From Giesbergeria sp. (GTDB taxonomy: Bacteria; Pseudomonadota; Gammaproteobacteria; Burkholderiales; Burkholderiaceae_C): a stretch of 64,000 bases of DNA. Where the stretch lies: NCBI GenBank assembly GCA_023150295.1, contig JAKLLE010000001.1, positions 30,594 to 94,593 on the forward strand, written 5' to 3'. Under the pieces are notes generated by a model. It had not been told where the DNA came from. It made no database searches and worked only from the letters and a program-made list of their open reading frames with translations. Made by a program: the position numbers and the translations under genes. Positions 39,386 through 49,348 of the stretch are shown here, piece by piece; the stretch's first letter is position 1, and each line of letters begins with the position of its first letter.

Positions 39386-41087
39386 GGCGGCGGTAGAGCT
39401 CCAGCACATCGCCGCGTTCGCGCGGTCGGTCCACACGGTGTTGCAGGGTCCAACCCGTCAGATCAGGCAAGGGCATGGGTTTGCGCGCGTTGGCACTGCT
39501 GGCATACGGCGCATGTACCAGCCAATCGCAGCGGGGGGTATCGTCCAGCGGCACCAGTCGCAACTGTCCATGGAACTGCAGTGCGGCCATCTGGGTGCGG
39601 TCCAGCCCATACATGTGCATGCAGGTGGGCTGGCCTGCGAGCCGTGCCAGTGTGCGCATCTGGGGCACGTCACTGCGCACGTAGTCGAGCATGGGCAGCC
39701 ACAGCGTTGTCAGCAACAACCAGCACAGGGTGGTACCTGCAGCGGGCAGTACCAGGCTTTTCCAGATGGCACTGCGGTGGCGGCCGGCACGCCACCACAC
39801 CAGGGCGCACCAGGCCAGGGTGGCAGCCAGGGCCACCGCAAAGGCAATCGCCGAAAACTGTGGCTCAAAGCCCCGTGCCAGTTTGGCGACGTTGGCGGCA
39901 GGTTTGGCAGGGACGCCTGTCTGCGTGGACACCCAGATTACCCAGATCGCAATGACCGAGGCGCTGAAGAACAGCAGGGTGAACCAGTCGATCAAGGCCG
40001 ACATGCTGCGCCGCAGTGTGGGCAGGGCAAAGGCTGCCAGTGCCGCCAGGGCCGGCAGGCTCAGCAGCAGGGCACGGTCCGAGGGCAGGGTACCCACGGC
40101 GCAGCCCAGCGTAACCAGCACAAACCACAGTGGCAGCAGCAGGTGCAGGTGCGGGCGGCGATGCAGGATCTGCCTGCGCCAGCGCCACAGCGTCCACAGT
40201 GCCAGCGGCCATGCGGGCCAGGCAAACCAGACCAGCAGGCGAGCCAGGTCCAGCCAGTCCTTGCCCAACTCCTGCGGCCAGGCCAACTTCCAGCGCCAGG
40301 CGTCCAGCCACCAGGTCAGTGCGGCGGCAATCAGCGCCGAAGCAAGGGCCAGAACACTCCATTGCACGGCATGTCTTCTCTCCGACGGCTCGGCATGGGT
40401 ATCGCTCAGGTACAGGGCTGCGGCGCCCAGGGCATAGAGCAAGGCCAGTGTGGGTGCACCGCTCAGCACCAGCCCCACCATGCCTGCGGCCAGTGCCGTG
40501 GCTGCCAGCGTCTTGGACTGCGGCCCAGTGGCCAGGCCATAAAACACCAGTGTCGTGCAGCACAGTTGCACGAGGTAGGACGTGGTTTCGTGTGTGGGCT
40601 GTGCCAAGCCCAGGCAGGCCAGCAAGGCCAGCAGCCCGCCGTCGGCCATGGCACGGGCGTAGTCTGCCGGCTGGGCCTCGCCGCCAAAGGCAAAGGCCAC
40701 GGGCTGCGCGCCCGGACTGCGCGCCAGCGCGTAGATGCCGTACCAGGTGGCCAGCAGGGTCAGCGCCACCAGCAAGACGAAGGGGATGCGCGCTGCGAGT
40801 TCCGGTGCAACCCAGGGGGTGGTCAGTTGGATGGCCCAGGCACCCAGCCAATAGGGCAGCAGGCCGTCCGTCTCAGGCGACAGACCGCCCAGCAGTGGTG
40901 CCATCCAGGGGGTGTGGCCTCCGGCCAGTTCCTGCATGTAGCCCAGCGCCGCCATGTCGGCACCGCGCCAGGGATTGCGCCCTACAAAGCCAGGCAGGAT
41001 GTAGGCAGCGCACAGCAGGAACAAGGCCCAACGGGGCAGCCGCCGCACGGCGCTTTGAGGAACGATGGCGGGACTGGGTTGGTTCAC
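39369..41087 (-). CDS. Membrane glycosyltransferase (ArnT/PMT-like, GT83/GT39)
   Basis: 572 residues with about eleven to thirteen hydrophobic segments. Near the N-terminus lies FVGRNPWRGADMAALGYMQE, where the acidic residues in the first periplasmic loop are typical of ArnT/PMT enzymes that use polyprenyl-phosphate sugars. Later segments (LLPLWFVLVTLGCAVGTLPS) fit the membrane core, and the C-terminal 130 residues are a soluble domain. It may modify lipid A or a surface glycan, but the sugar is unknown. It ends inside the MATE gene start (17-base overlap) and has a MITE-like element about 30 bases upstream of its start. Confidence 0.8.
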   Translation of the reverse strand: MNQPSPAIVPQSAVRRLPRWALFLLCAAYILPGFVGRNPWRGADMAALGYMQELAGGHTPWMAPLLGGLSPETDGLLPYWLGAWAIQLTTPWVAPELAARIPFVLLVALTLLATWYGIYALARSPGAQPVAFAFGGEAQPADYARAMADGGLLALLACLGLAQPTHETTSYLVQLCCTTLVFYGLATGPQSKTLAATALAAGMVGLVLSGAPTLALLYALGAAALYLSDTHAEPSERRHAVQWSVLALASALIAAALTWWLDAWRWKLAWPQELGKDWLDLARLLVWFAWPAWPLALWTLWRWRRQILHRRPHLHLLLPLWFVLVTLGCAVGTLPSDRALLLSLPALAALAAFALPTLRRSMSALIDWFTLLFFSASVIAIWVIWVSTQTGVPAKPAANVAKLARGFEPQFSAIAFAVALAATLAWCALVWWRAGRHRSAIWKSLVLPAAGTTLCWLLLTTLWLPMLDYVRSDVPQMRTLARLAGQPTCMHMYGLDRTQMAALQFHGQLRLVPLDDTPRCDWLVHAPYASSANARKPMPLPDLTGWTLQHRVDRPRERGDVLELYRRHVPQD

Positions 41088-41119
41088 GCGGCGGCTCGCT
41101 GAGGGTTCGTCGCAGGATA

Positions 41120-41285
41120 CTAGTGTCCTGAGTTGGAAATTCGTTTCATAAAAAGGCCGAGAATCGCCGCCATGCTGCGTTGCAAATCCGCGCGATAGCT
41201 ACGGCTATCGCTGTGGTTTGCGCCTTGCCTGGCAACGATTTCGACATTTTTATATCTTCAACGAATCTCCAACTCAGGACACTAG
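41120..41285. mobile_element. MITE-like element with 26-bp terminal inverted repeats
   Basis: A 166-base element whose ends, 41120-41145 and 41260-41285, are inverted repeats identical at 25 of 26 positions, starting CTAGTGTCCTGAGTTGG. The interior holds further dyads (CGATAGC/GCTATCG near 41192-41210, CGTTGC/GCAACG) and no gene. Both ends carry CTAG, which may be the duplicated target. It lies between the glycosyltransferase gene and the rpmE2 terminator. The transposase that would move it is not in the window. Confidence 0.75.
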
Positions 41286-41290
41286 GAATG

Positions 41291-41320
41291 AAAAAGGCAG
41301 CACGGTCTCCCGGGCTGCCT
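41291..41320 (-). terminator. Intrinsic terminator of rpmE2
   Basis: On the minus strand AGGCAGC (41320-41314) pairs with GCTGCCT (41301-41295), followed by a T run (41295-41291). It ends the rho-rpmE2 side transcript, and the MITE-like element sits five bases beyond it. Confidence 0.85.
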
Positions 41321-41348
41321 AGGGGCGAAAACGGCGCAGGAAGCGAGA

Positions 41349-41603
41349 TTACTTGGCAGCCGTCTTGCCGAAGCGGTTGCGGAAACGCTCCACGCGGCCG
41401 CCCATGTTGTCCACCGACTTCTGGGTGCCGGTGTAGAAGGGGTGCGACTCGCTGGAGGTATCCAGCTTGAACAGAGGGTATTCCTTGCCCTCGAAGGTCT
41501 CGGTTTCCTTGGTGTTCACGCAGGAACGCGTCACGAACTTGAAACCGTTGGACAGGTCCGCGAAGAGCACTTCGCGGTAGTTGGGGTGAATGCCTTCTTT
41601 CAT
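41349..41603 (-). CDS. rpmE2: Ribosomal protein L31 type B
   Basis: 84 residues starting [20 protein letters not shown] after Met. The zinc-binding CxxC pairs of L31 type A are absent (one cysteine only, in SCVNTKE), so this is the zinc-independent type B paralogue, often expressed in zinc limitation. ATG 41603 was chosen because GAGAGA lies just upstream; the preceding ATG (41615) would add MREI. The C-terminus, [16 protein letters not shown], is typical. No Zur box is evident. It is 93 bases downstream of rho. Confidence 0.93.
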   Translation of the reverse strand: MKEGIHPNYREVLFADLSNGFKFVTRSCVNTKETETFEGKEYPLFKLDTSSESHPFYTGTQKSVDNMGGRVERFRNRFGKTAAK

Positions 41604-41696
41604 GATCTCTCTCATGTCAAACGGGAGCCGCACCAGCCCATCTGGTGTACTTTCCGCATCAAGCCCTCGATTATCGCACAAACGCGCGCAGCAGCA

Positions 41697-42959
41697 TCAG
41701 CCGCCGCGGCGCATGGCCTCGAAGAACTCCACATTGGTCTTGGTTTCGCGCATTTTCTTGATCATGAGTTCCATGGACTCGATCTCGTCCATGTTGTACA
41801 TGAACTGGCGCAGGATGCGGGTCTTCTGCAGGATTTCTGGGGGCAGCAGCAGCTCTTCACGGCGCGTACCGCTCTTGTTGAGCTCGATGGCGGGGAACAC
41901 GCGCTTTTCGTACAGGCGGCGGTTCAGGTGGATTTCGCAGTTGCCGGTGCCCTTGAATTCTTCAAAAATCACTTCGTCCATGCGGCTGCCGGTATCGACC
42001 AGCGCCGTGGCGATGATGGTGAGCGAGCCGCCTTCCTCAACCTTGCGCGCGGCGCCAAAGAAACGCTTGGGGCGCTGCAGTGCGTTGGAGTCCACACCGC
42101 CCGACAGCACCTTGCCGGAAGAGGGCACGACGTTGTTGTAGGCGCGGGCCAGGCGGGTGATGGAGTCCAGCAGGATCACTACGTCCTTTTTCAGCTCGAC
42201 CAAGCGCTTGGCGCGCTCGATCACCATCTCGGCCACGTGCACGTGGCGTGCAGCGGGCTCGTCGAAGGTGGAGGCGATGATCTCGCCCTTCACCGTGCGC
42301 TGCATCTCGGTCACTTCTTCGGGGCGCTCGTCCACCAGCAGCACCATCAGGTGCACGTCTGGGTTGTTGGCCGTGATGGCGTGGGCGATGTGCTGCATCA
42401 TCACCGTCTTGCCGCTCTTCGGGGGTGCAACGATCAGCGCGCGCTGGCCACGGCCAATGGGGGCAATGATGTCGATGATGCGGCCGGTGATGTTTTCGTC
42501 GCTCTTGATGTCGCGCTCCAGCCGCATGTGTTCCTTGGGGAACAGCGGCGTGAGGTTCTCGAACATCACCTTGTGCTTGTTCTGCTCCGGCGGGCCATCG
42601 TTGACCTTGTCAAGCTTGGTCAGCGCGAAGTAGCGCTCGCCATCCTTGGGCGTGCGCACTTCGCCTTCGATCATGTCGCCGGTGTGCAGGTTGAAGCGCC
42701 GCACCTGGCTGGGGCTGATGTAGATGTCGTCGGTGCTGGCCGTGTAGCTGGTGTCGGGGCTGCGCAGAAAGCCGAAACCGTCGGGCAGGATTTCGAGAAC
42801 GCCGTCGGCGAACACCTGTTCACCGGCCTTGGCGCGTTTCTTGATGATCGCAAACATCAGCTCCTGCTTGCGCATGCGGCCGGTGTTTTCGATATCAAGC
42901 TCTTCGGCCTGCTTGAGGACTTCAGACACATGCAGTGCCTTGAGTTCGTTGAGGTGCAT
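41697..42959 (-). CDS. rho: Transcription termination factor Rho
   Basis: 420 residues. The N-terminal helical domain starts [20 protein letters not shown], followed by the RNA-binding cold-shock-like domain ([20 protein letters not shown]), and the ATPase core with Walker [13 protein letters not shown], Walker [17 protein letters not shown] and the Q-loop segment [16 protein letters not shown]. It is the hexameric helicase that ends many transcripts. ATG 42959 was chosen by homology. The 253-base leader between trxA and rho shows a -10-like CATAAT on the minus strand near 43100 and is long enough for the usual rho autoregulation. Confidence 0.97.
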   Translation of the reverse strand: MHLNELKALHVSEVLKQAEELDIENTGRMRKQELMFAIIKKRAKAGEQVFADGVLEILPDGFGFLRSPDTSYTASTDDIYISPSQVRRFNLHTGDMIEGEVRTPKDGERYFALTKLDKVNDGPPEQNKHKVMFENLTPLFPKEHMRLERDIKSDENITGRIIDIIAPIGRGQRALIVAPPKSGKTVMMQHIAHAITANNPDVHLMVLLVDERPEEVTEMQRTVKGEIIASTFDEPAARHVHVAEMVIERAKRLVELKKDVVILLDSITRLARAYNNVVPSSGKVLSGGVDSNALQRPKRFFGAARKVEEGGSLTIIATALVDTGSRMDEVIFEEFKGTGNCEIHLNRRLYEKRVFPAIELNKSGTRREELLLPPEILQKTRILRQFMYNMDEIESMELMIKKMRETKTNVEFFEAMRRGG

Positions 42960-43212
42960 GAATGGACTCCGGGAAGGGAGCGAAGAAAGTCTCTGGGGGA
43001 GTGGGGCTTGCCGGTGCACCTGCGGTGGGCAGGCTGGCTTGCCTGGTGTCTCGAACCGGCAGCGTGTGCCTGCGTGCCGGTGATCGGTGCTGATTATGAC
43101 AGGAAAAGCAACCGTTCCTGGCGGGGAGGGAAGAAGCAGGCGAAAGAAGGTGGGCCACAGCCCCTTGCAGCGCGTTGGCCCAGGGCGCGCAAGGGGTGCA
43201 AGAAGCGATGGA

Positions 43213-43545
43213 TCAGGCCAATTGCTGGTCGATGAATGCGGTGAGCTGGGCCTTGCTCATGGCGCCGACCTTGGTGGCGGCCAGCTGGCCGTCCTTGAAC
43301 AGCATGAGCGTGGGGATGCCACGGATGCCAAAGCGTGCGGGGACTTCACGGTTCTCGTCGACGTTCATTTTGGCAATGGTGAGCTTGCCCTGGTAGGTGC
43401 CAGCGACTTCATCAAGAATGGGCGCAATCATCTTGCACGGACCACACCATTCGGCCCAGTAGTCCACCAGAACCGGGGAGGTGGATTTCAGAACATCGCC
43501 TTCGAAACTGGCGTCGGAGACATGTTTGATGAGTTCGCTTGCCAT
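43213..43545 (-). CDS. trxA: Thioredoxin
   Basis: 110 residues, the classical cytoplasmic thioredoxin. The redox-active WCGPC is in [15 protein letters not shown] (Cys about 35 and 38), the cis-proline is in [17 protein letters not shown] 43545 is preceded by AAGGA at a good distance; the frame is open some 50 bases further upstream without homology. It reduces disulfides in ribonucleotide reductase, PAPS reductase and others. The trxA-rho order is a widespread pairing in proteobacteria. Confidence 0.97.
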   Translation of the reverse strand: MASELIKHVSDASFEGDVLKSTSPVLVDYWAEWCGPCKMIAPILDEVAGTYQGKLTIAKMNVDENREVPARFGIRGIPTLMLFKDGQLAATKVGAMSKAQLTAFIDQQLA

Positions 43546-43766
43546 GCGTTTTCCTTCTCGAAATAAGTGTGCGGAACGGGGTGTTTTCAATGCTTGCATT
43601 GTGACAGAAACCTCTGTGTCGCCGCAGGGACAGCAGGCGGTCTGCCGCTATGGCTGTCATAGCACAAAGTGATTTGTGCAGGTGCAAACAAGTGCGATGG
43701 CAATAGGCCCGACAATCCCCCTCCCGGGGGATGGTGGCCCACCGGTGACAAGGAAAGAACCCCTCC

Positions 43767-45044
43767 ATGCAAGAAATGACAACCGATGTCGCGGTGGTTG
43801 GCGCTGGCCCTGCAGGCCTGATGGCCGCGCAGGAACTGGCCCTGGCCGGTTGCGAAGTCCACCTCTTTGATGCCATGCCCTCGGTGGGGCGCAAGTTCCT
43901 GTTGGCGGGCAAAGGGGGGATGAACCTGACCCATTCCGAGCCCCTGGAGCGCTTCGTGCAGCGCTATGGCGAGCGCCAGGCCTTGTTGACCCCCCTGCTG
44001 CAGGTGTTCGGTCCGGATCAGCTGCGGGCCTGGGCGCAAGGCCTGGGCGTCGAGACCTTTGTGGGCACCTCGGGCCGGGTGTTTCCAGTGGACATGAAGG
44101 CCGCGCCCTTGCTGCGTGCGTGGATGCAGCGCCTGCGTGGGCTGGGAGTGCGTTTTCACATGCGCCACCGCTGGTTGGGCTGGGATGGGGCGGGGCGTTG
44201 GTGTTTTTCCTCTGTGCAGGGTGAGGTGGCTGTTTCTGCACGCGCCGTGGTGCTGGCCCTGGGGGGCGGGAGCTGGTCGCGGCTGGGGTCTGACGGGGCC
44301 TGGATGGAGCCCCTGCGGCAGCGGCAGGTGGCGGTGCAGCCGCTTCGCCCGGCCAACTGTGGCTTTGATGTGCGCAGCCCTTTGGTGCCCGCGCAGTCGC
44401 GGGGCTGGTCGCCCCACTTTGCACAGGCGCACGCGGGTGGGCCGTTCAAATCGGTGGCGCTGCGTTTTGAAGACCGGGAGGGACGCCTGTTCGCACGCAA
44501 AGGCGAGTTCGTGGCCACCGAAACAGGTATTGAGGGCAGTCTGGTCTATGCCGTTTCGGCCCTGTTGCGCGACGAAATCGAGGCCCAGGGCCAGGCCACG
44601 CTCACGCTGGATCTGCTGCCCGACTGGAGTGCCGACCGGGTGCTCGCCGCAGTGGCGCACCCCCGAGGGTCGCGTTCGTTGTCCAGCCACCTCAAGAGCC
44701 GCTTGGGGCTGGAAGGCATCAAGCTGGCCGTGCTGCACGAAGTGCTGACCAAGGAGCAAATGCACGATGTCCGTGTCCTGGCGCAGCACGTCAAGGCCTT
44801 GCCCCTCACGGTGGTTGCGCCCCGCCCATTGGACGAGGCCATCAGCACCGCCGGTGGGGTGGATTTTGCGGCGCTGGATGGGCGGCTCATGCTGCATGCC
44901 CTGCCTGGAGTGTTTTGCGCCGGCGAGATGCTGGACTGGGAAGCCCCTACCGGCGGCTATTTGATGACGGCCTGCATGGCCACCGGCGTGCAGGCTGGAC
45001 GCGGAGCCGTGCGTTGGCTGCAACAAAACCAGGCGCCGCTCTGA
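43767..45044 (+). CDS. HI0933-family FAD-dependent flavoprotein
   Basis: 425 residues. The FAD-binding dinucleotide fold is [20 protein letters not shown] near the N-terminus, followed by VGRKFLLAGKGGMNLTHSE, the hallmark of the HI0933/BaiN-like family. The C-terminal segment FCAGEMLDWEAPTGGYLMTA is equally typical. These proteins are oxidoreductases whose substrates are mostly unknown. AAGGAAAG lies upstream of ATG 43767. It is divergent from trxA; a -10-like GACAATC at about 43710 precedes a hairpin (TCCCCC/GGGGGA) in the leader. Confidence 0.88.
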   Translation: MQEMTTDVAVVGAGPAGLMAAQELALAGCEVHLFDAMPSVGRKFLLAGKGGMNLTHSEPLERFVQRYGERQALLTPLLQVFGPDQLRAWAQGLGVETFVGTSGRVFPVDMKAAPLLRAWMQRLRGLGVRFHMRHRWLGWDGAGRWCFSSVQGEVAVSARAVVLALGGGSWSRLGSDGAWMEPLRQRQVAVQPLRPANCGFDVRSPLVPAQSRGWSPHFAQAHAGGPFKSVALRFEDREGRLFARKGEFVATETGIEGSLVYAVSALLRDEIEAQGQATLTLDLLPDWSADRVLAAVAHPRGSRSLSSHLKSRLGLEGIKLAVLHEVLTKEQMHDVRVLAQHVKALPLTVVAPRPLDEAISTAGGVDFAALDGRLMLHALPGVFCAGEMLDWEAPTGGYLMTACMATGVQAGRGAVRWLQQNQAPL

Positions 45045-45128
45045 CGTCCTGGCCGAGCGCATGCAGGGGATCAAGGCAATTGGTCTAAACTGGATTCCCA
45101 TGTCCACTGTCGCCCTTGCCACGTCCCC

Positions 45129-46058
45129 ATGAGCACCATCTCGACGGTGGTCTTTGCCGACCTCACGGGCAGCACCAGCCTCTATGAAACCCTGGGCAAC
45201 GAGCGTGCCGCAGCCGCGGTGTCGCGCCTGACGCAGTGGATCGGCGAGGTGATCGAGGCCCACGAAGGCCGCGTGGTCAAGAAGCTGGGGGATGGGGTGC
45301 TGGCGGTGTTCGAAAGCGCCAACCAGGCGGTTTTCATGGCGGGCGAGATGTTGCGCAACCACCAGTCACATCTGCAGCGCTGGCCTGAATCCGTGCGTAT
45401 GGAAATCCGCCTGGGTGTGGCCAGCGGTGACGTGCTGCAGGTGGATGGCGACACCTACGGCGATGCGGTGAATGTGGCTTCGCGCCTGTCTGAAAAAGCC
45501 GGGCCCAGCGAGATTTGGGTCAATGATGTGACAGCCGTGGATGCGGGCGTGGTGCCGGGGATCCGCTTTCGCCGACTCGGTGAGTTCGACATCCGTGGCA
45601 AGACCGAATCCCAGATGGTGTTTCTGGCCGAATGGCGGGATGTGGACGCCACCGACCTGATGACCATGCAGGCGGGATTGAGCGCAGCCGCCCCTTTGAG
45701 CGATTCGCAGTTGGGCAGCATCCGTATCAGCTGGAATGGTGCAACGCTGGAATTTTCGTCGGACGAGGTGCCGGTGCAGATCGGCCGCACCCAGAGCATG
45801 CAGCTGTGCATTCCCGACGCACGCGTCTCGCGCGTGCACGCCAGGATCGATTGGCACCAGGGCTCCTTCACCCTGACCGACCAGAGCAGCTTTGGCACCT
45901 GGGTGCTGTTCGAGGGAGGGGAAACCGCTGTTCCGCTGCGCCGCGACTCCTGCCTGTTGCATGGCTCGGGCAAGATCGCACTCGGCATGCCCTTTGGCGC
46001 CGGTGCGCCCGTGCTCAGTTTCATGGTTTCTGGCAGTAACATGCGCCTACAGCGCTGA
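45129..46058 (+). CDS. Class III nucleotidyl cyclase with C-terminal FHA domain
   Basis: 309 residues. Residues 1-170 form a class III adenylate/guanylate cyclase domain: the metal-binding aspartates lie in VVFADLTGSTSLYE (D11) and KKLGDGVLAVFE (about D55), and GDAVNVASRLSEKAG gives the transition-state Asn and Arg. Residues 195-309 form an FHA domain (VQIGRTQSMQLCIPD, then SRVHARI and SSFGTWV), which binds phosphothreonine. No membrane segment is seen. It may make cAMP under control of a phosphorylated partner. Two Crp-like regulators are in the window. The partner kinase is not visible. Confidence 0.88.
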   Translation: MSTISTVVFADLTGSTSLYETLGNERAAAAVSRLTQWIGEVIEAHEGRVVKKLGDGVLAVFESANQAVFMAGEMLRNHQSHLQRWPESVRMEIRLGVASGDVLQVDGDTYGDAVNVASRLSEKAGPSEIWVNDVTAVDAGVVPGIRFRRLGEFDIRGKTESQMVFLAEWRDVDATDLMTMQAGLSAAAPLSDSQLGSIRISWNGATLEFSSDEVPVQIGRTQSMQLCIPDARVSRVHARIDWHQGSFTLTDQSSFGTWVLFEGGETAVPLRRDSCLLHGSGKIALGMPFGAGAPVLSFMVSGSNMRLQR

Positions 46059-46139
46059 GGGCCGTTGGCGGGCTGCGCTGCCATCCTGCAGGGCCTGCCC
46101 TGGGGGGATGGATCCGCCCCACGCAGCAGGAGGATCGCC

Positions 46140-46856
46140 ATGTTCAAGCAACTGCGCAAGGCTCTGGGCCTGAATCCCCAGCCGGCGCCACCGCAGGGCA
46201 TCGTCACACCAGGTCAATTGGCCCAGTGGGCCGGGGCGCAGCGATGGGCCTTTGCCTTTGATGGCGAGCCCGACCGCTTTGTGCTGCAGGGCCAGGTGGT
46301 GGAACACCCCTGGCGCCTCGAAAGCGGTGCGCCCTCGCGCGACTATATGCAAGGCACCGAACTGCGGGTGCGCGCCGAGCTGGCGCTCAACCCCGACGCG
46401 CATGTCATGGTCATCAGCCGCGCCCTCAAGGAGGAACTGGAAGGCCGGGTGTATGGCGCCATCACCAACAGCCTGCAAACCACTGTGGACCAAAGCCTGC
46501 CGCAGGAGATGCGCTGGCTGTCCATCTACGAAGAACTGCGCTGGCCGCAGATGCCCGCGTCCTTTGTGCGCGCCTTTGCCGTGGTGGGGGAGGACCTGGA
46601 CACCGCGCGCCACTGGGTGAATGCAGCCCTGGTGTCGCAACTGATGCGCGACCAGCAGCGGGTGCCACCGGGCCAGGTGCCGCTGGTGCTGATGGTGAGC
46701 GATGCCAGCGTGTCGCTGCGCATGCAAAGCAGCGCATGCTGCCTGCCCGACCTGGAGTACGCCATGGGCGCATTCCTGGCCGCCTGCGTGGTGGCCACGC
46801 ACCAACTGCCGCACACGGTGGACGACCATGGGCCGTCTACCTTGCCAGTGACGTGA
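46140..46856 (+). CDS. Unknown 238-residue protein
   Basis: Begins at ATG 46140 with GGAGGATC just upstream, 81 bases after the cyclase gene. The product (MFKQLRKALGLNPQPAPPQG at the N-terminus) appears soluble. I see no signal peptide or known motif; a mid segment EMRWLSIYEELRWPQMPASF and a later VPLVLMVSDASVSLRMQ strand suggest a mixed alpha/beta fold. Being in the same direction as the cyclase, it may be cotranscribed with it. Codon use and the strong ribosome binding site indicate a real gene. I do not recognise the family. Confidence 0.75.
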   Translation: MFKQLRKALGLNPQPAPPQGIVTPGQLAQWAGAQRWAFAFDGEPDRFVLQGQVVEHPWRLESGAPSRDYMQGTELRVRAELALNPDAHVMVISRALKEELEGRVYGAITNSLQTTVDQSLPQEMRWLSIYEELRWPQMPASFVRAFAVVGEDLDTARHWVNAALVSQLMRDQQRVPPGQVPLVLMVSDASVSLRMQSSACCLPDLEYAMGAFLAACVVATHQLPHTVDDHGPSTLPVT

Positions 46857-46860
46857 ATCC

Positions 46861-46907
46861 CACGCCCCCCTCCCTGAGCCGCTGCGCGGCTGGCTTGGGG
46901 CGTGTTT
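46861..46907. terminator. Bipartite hairpin terminator between convergent genes
   Basis: Outer arms CACGCCCC (46861-46868) and GGGGCGTG (46897-46904), inner hairpin AGCCGC (46877-46882) / GCGGCT (46886-46891), followed by TTT. It sits between the unknown gene and the acyl-CoA dehydrogenase stop, and may serve both directions. Confidence 0.65.
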
Positions 46908-46962
46908 AGAACAGGTTCCTGCGCGCTGCAGATGGCGCGCAAGACAAAGGACACTCAGTGCC

Positions 46963-48219
46963 TCAGTGCGCAGCCTTGGGCTTGGGGGCCATGTACTTGC
47001 CCAGCTCCCACTTGGCGATGGAGTTGCGGTGCACTTCGTCGGGGCCGTCGGCAAAGCGCAGCGTGCGTGCCTGGGCGTAGTTGAAGGCGAGCGGGAAGTC
47101 GTCGCACATGCCGCCGCCGCCGTGCGCCTGGATGGCCCAGTCGATCACCTGGCAGGCCATGCTGGGCGCCACCACCTTGATCATGGCGATCTCGGTCTTG
47201 GCGACCTTGTTGCCGGCCACGTCCATCATCCAGGCGGCCTTGAGCGTGAGCAGGCGTGCCATGTCGATCTTGCAGCGGGCCTCGGCGATGCGCTCCTGCG
47301 TCACGGTCTGCTGGGCCAGCGGCTTGCCGAAGGCCACGCGCGAGATGGCGCGCTTGCACATCAGTTCCAGCGAGCGCTCGGCCAGGCCGATCAGGCGCAT
47401 GCAGTGGTGGATGCGGCCAGGGCCCAGGCGCCCCTGGGCAATCTCGAAGCCGCGGCCTTCGCCCAGCAGGATGTTGGAGACCGGCACGCGCACGTTCTCG
47501 AACAGCACCTCGGCATGTCCATGCGGCGCATCGTCGTAGCCGAACACGTTGAGCGGCCGCACGATCTTGACGCCGGGAGTGTCGGCGGGCACGACGATCA
47601 TGCTTTGCTGGGAGTGCTTGGGTGCTTCGGGGTCGGTTTTGCCCATGGTCACCAGCACCTTGCAGCGCGGGTCCATGGCACCCGATGTCCACCACTTGCG
47701 GCCATTGATGATGTACTCATCGCCCTGGCGCTCGATGCGCGTTTCGATGTTGGTGGCGTCGCTCGACGCCACGTCGGGCTCGGTCATGGCAAATGCGGAG
47801 CGGAACCTGCCTTCGAGCAGCGGCTTGAGCCAGGCTGCCTTGATGGGCTCGGAGCCATAGCGGGCAATGGTCTCCATGTTGCCCGTGTCGGGCGCGGAGC
47901 AGTTGAACACCTCGCTGGACCACAGCACGCGGCCCATGATCTCGGCCAGGGGGGCGTATTCGGCGTTGGTCAGCCCGGCGCCGTGGTAGCCCGAAGCTTC
48001 GGCCGTGTCTACGGGCAAAAACAGGTTCCAGAGCCCGGCGGCCTGTGCCTTGGGCTTGAGGTTCTCGATGGTCTGCAGCGGTGTCCAGCGCTTGCCCGCT
48101 TCGGTGTTGGCTTGCAGTTCGGCTTTGTACGCGGCTTCTGCGGGGTAGATGTGCTCGTCCATGAACTTGAGCAGGCGCTCGCGCAGTTCTTTGGTTTTGG
48201 GGGAATAGTCAAAGTCCAT
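46963..48219 (-). CDS. Acyl-CoA dehydrogenase, ACAD11/LvaC-like
   Basis: 418 residues. The acyl-CoA dehydrogenase fold shows [17 protein letters not shown] and the later [20 protein letters not shown]; the C-terminal [16 protein letters not shown] is the flavin-contact region. N-terminus [19 protein letters not shown] at ATG 48219 with an AGGAGAACC ribosome binding site. The sequence resembles the dehydrogenase domain of mammalian ACAD10/11 and the LvaC-type enzymes of levulinate catabolism, which act after a kinase on 4-hydroxyacyl-CoA. The kinase gene is directly upstream. The frame is open far upstream, but that stretch shadows the kinase gene. Confidence 0.9.
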   Translation of the reverse strand: MDFDYSPKTKELRERLLKFMDEHIYPAEAAYKAELQANTEAGKRWTPLQTIENLKPKAQAAGLWNLFLPVDTAEASGYHGAGLTNAEYAPLAEIMGRVLWSSEVFNCSAPDTGNMETIARYGSEPIKAAWLKPLLEGRFRSAFAMTEPDVASSDATNIETRIERQGDEYIINGRKWWTSGAMDPRCKVLVTMGKTDPEAPKHSQQSMIVVPADTPGVKIVRPLNVFGYDDAPHGHAEVLFENVRVPVSNILLGEGRGFEIAQGRLGPGRIHHCMRLIGLAERSLELMCKRAISRVAFGKPLAQQTVTQERIAEARCKIDMARLLTLKAAWMMDVAGNKVAKTEIAMIKVVAPSMACQVIDWAIQAHGGGGMCDDFPLAFNYAQARTLRFADGPDEVHRNSIAKWELGKYMAPKPKAAH

Positions 48220-48254
48220 GGGTTCTCCTAGAAAAAAGGGGGTGAGCGTGCCGC

Positions 48255-49340
48255 TTACGTGCGTTGGGCAAAGGCCCAGGCCATCTGGGCCAGGGGCCGT
48301 GCGCCGTCGCCCGAGGCCTTGGCCTGGGCGCTGGAGGCAGTGCCTGCCTCCACGCGCTTGGCAATGCCTTGCAGGATGGCGGCCAGGCGGAACAGGTTGT
48401 AGGCCAGATAGAAGTTCCAGTCGCTGGCCAGCTCTTCGGGGGTGGCCAGGCCGGTGCGGTCGCAGTACTTGCGGATGTATTCCTGCTCCGACGGGATGCC
48501 CAGCGCCGCCAGATCCAGCCCGCCAATGCCCCGGAAATGCCCGGGCGGAATGTGCCAGGCCATGCAGTGGTAGCTGAAGTCGGCCAGCGGGTGGCCCAGG
48601 GTGGACAGCTCCCAGTCCAGCACGGCAACCACGCGGGGCTCGGTGGGGTGGAACATCAGGTTGTCCAGCCGGAAGTCGCCATGCACGATGGACACGCGGC
48701 TTTCGTCGCGTGCGCTGGCGGGCATGTGGGCGGGCAGCCAGGCCATGAGCTGATCCATCTCGGGGATGGGCTGGGTGATGGAGGCCTGGTACTGCTTGCT
48801 CCAGCGGCCGATCTGGCGCTCGAAGTAGTTGCCCGGCTTGCCGTAGTTGGCCAGGCCCTGCTGCGCAAACTTGACGCTGTGCAGCGCCGAGATGACGCGG
48901 TTCGTTTCGTCGTAGATGGCGGCGCGCTCGCTCGGCTGCATGCCGGGCAGGGACTGGTCCCACAGCACGCGGCCCTGCATGCACTCCATGATGTAGAAGG
49001 CGCGGCCAATGATGGATTCGTCCTCGCACAGCGCGTACATGCGCGGCACGGGCACGTCGGTACCTGCCAGGCCGCTCATCACGGCAAATTCCCGCTCGAT
49101 GGCGTGGGCCGAGGGCAGCAGCTTGGCCACCGGGCCGGGTTTGGCGCGCATCACATAGCTCTGGCGTGGGGTGATGAGCTTGTAGGTGGGGTTGGACTGC
49201 CCGCCCTTGAACATCTCGACGCTCAGGGGGCCCTCGAAGCCCTCCAGGTTTTGCTGCAGCCAGGCGCTGAGTGCGACGGTGTCGAAAGCGTGCTGCTCGG
49301 AGACAGCGCGGGTGCCGATGAAATGGTCGAAATTGCTCAT
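48255..49340 (-). CDS. Aminoglycoside phosphotransferase-like kinase, ACAD10/11-type (LvaA-like)
   Basis: 361 residues of the APH/choline-kinase fold. The N-lobe has [14 protein letters not shown] and [14 protein letters not shown] (Lys for ATP). The catalytic loop is [15 protein letters not shown] and the metal-binding segment [19 protein letters not shown]. Proteins of this kind are fused to an acyl-CoA dehydrogenase in ACAD10/11 and separate in bacteria, where one (LvaA) phosphorylates 4-hydroxyacyl-CoA. Start ATG 49340 lies eight bases after the upstream regulator gene stop. It would work with the dehydrogenase encoded 35 bases downstream. Confidence 0.88.
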   Translation of the reverse strand: MSNFDHFIGTRAVSEQHAFDTVALSAWLQQNLEGFEGPLSVEMFKGGQSNPTYKLITPRQSYVMRAKPGPVAKLLPSAHAIEREFAVMSGLAGTDVPVPRMYALCEDESIIGRAFYIMECMQGRVLWDQSLPGMQPSERAAIYDETNRVISALHSVKFAQQGLANYGKPGNYFERQIGRWSKQYQASITQPIPEMDQLMAWLPAHMPASARDESRVSIVHGDFRLDNLMFHPTEPRVVAVLDWELSTLGHPLADFSYHCMAWHIPPGHFRGIGGLDLAALGIPSEQEYIRKYCDRTGLATPEELASDWNFYLAYNLFRLAAILQGIAKRVEAGTASSAQAKASGDGARPLAQMAWAFAQRT

Positions 49341-49348
49341 GGATGGGG

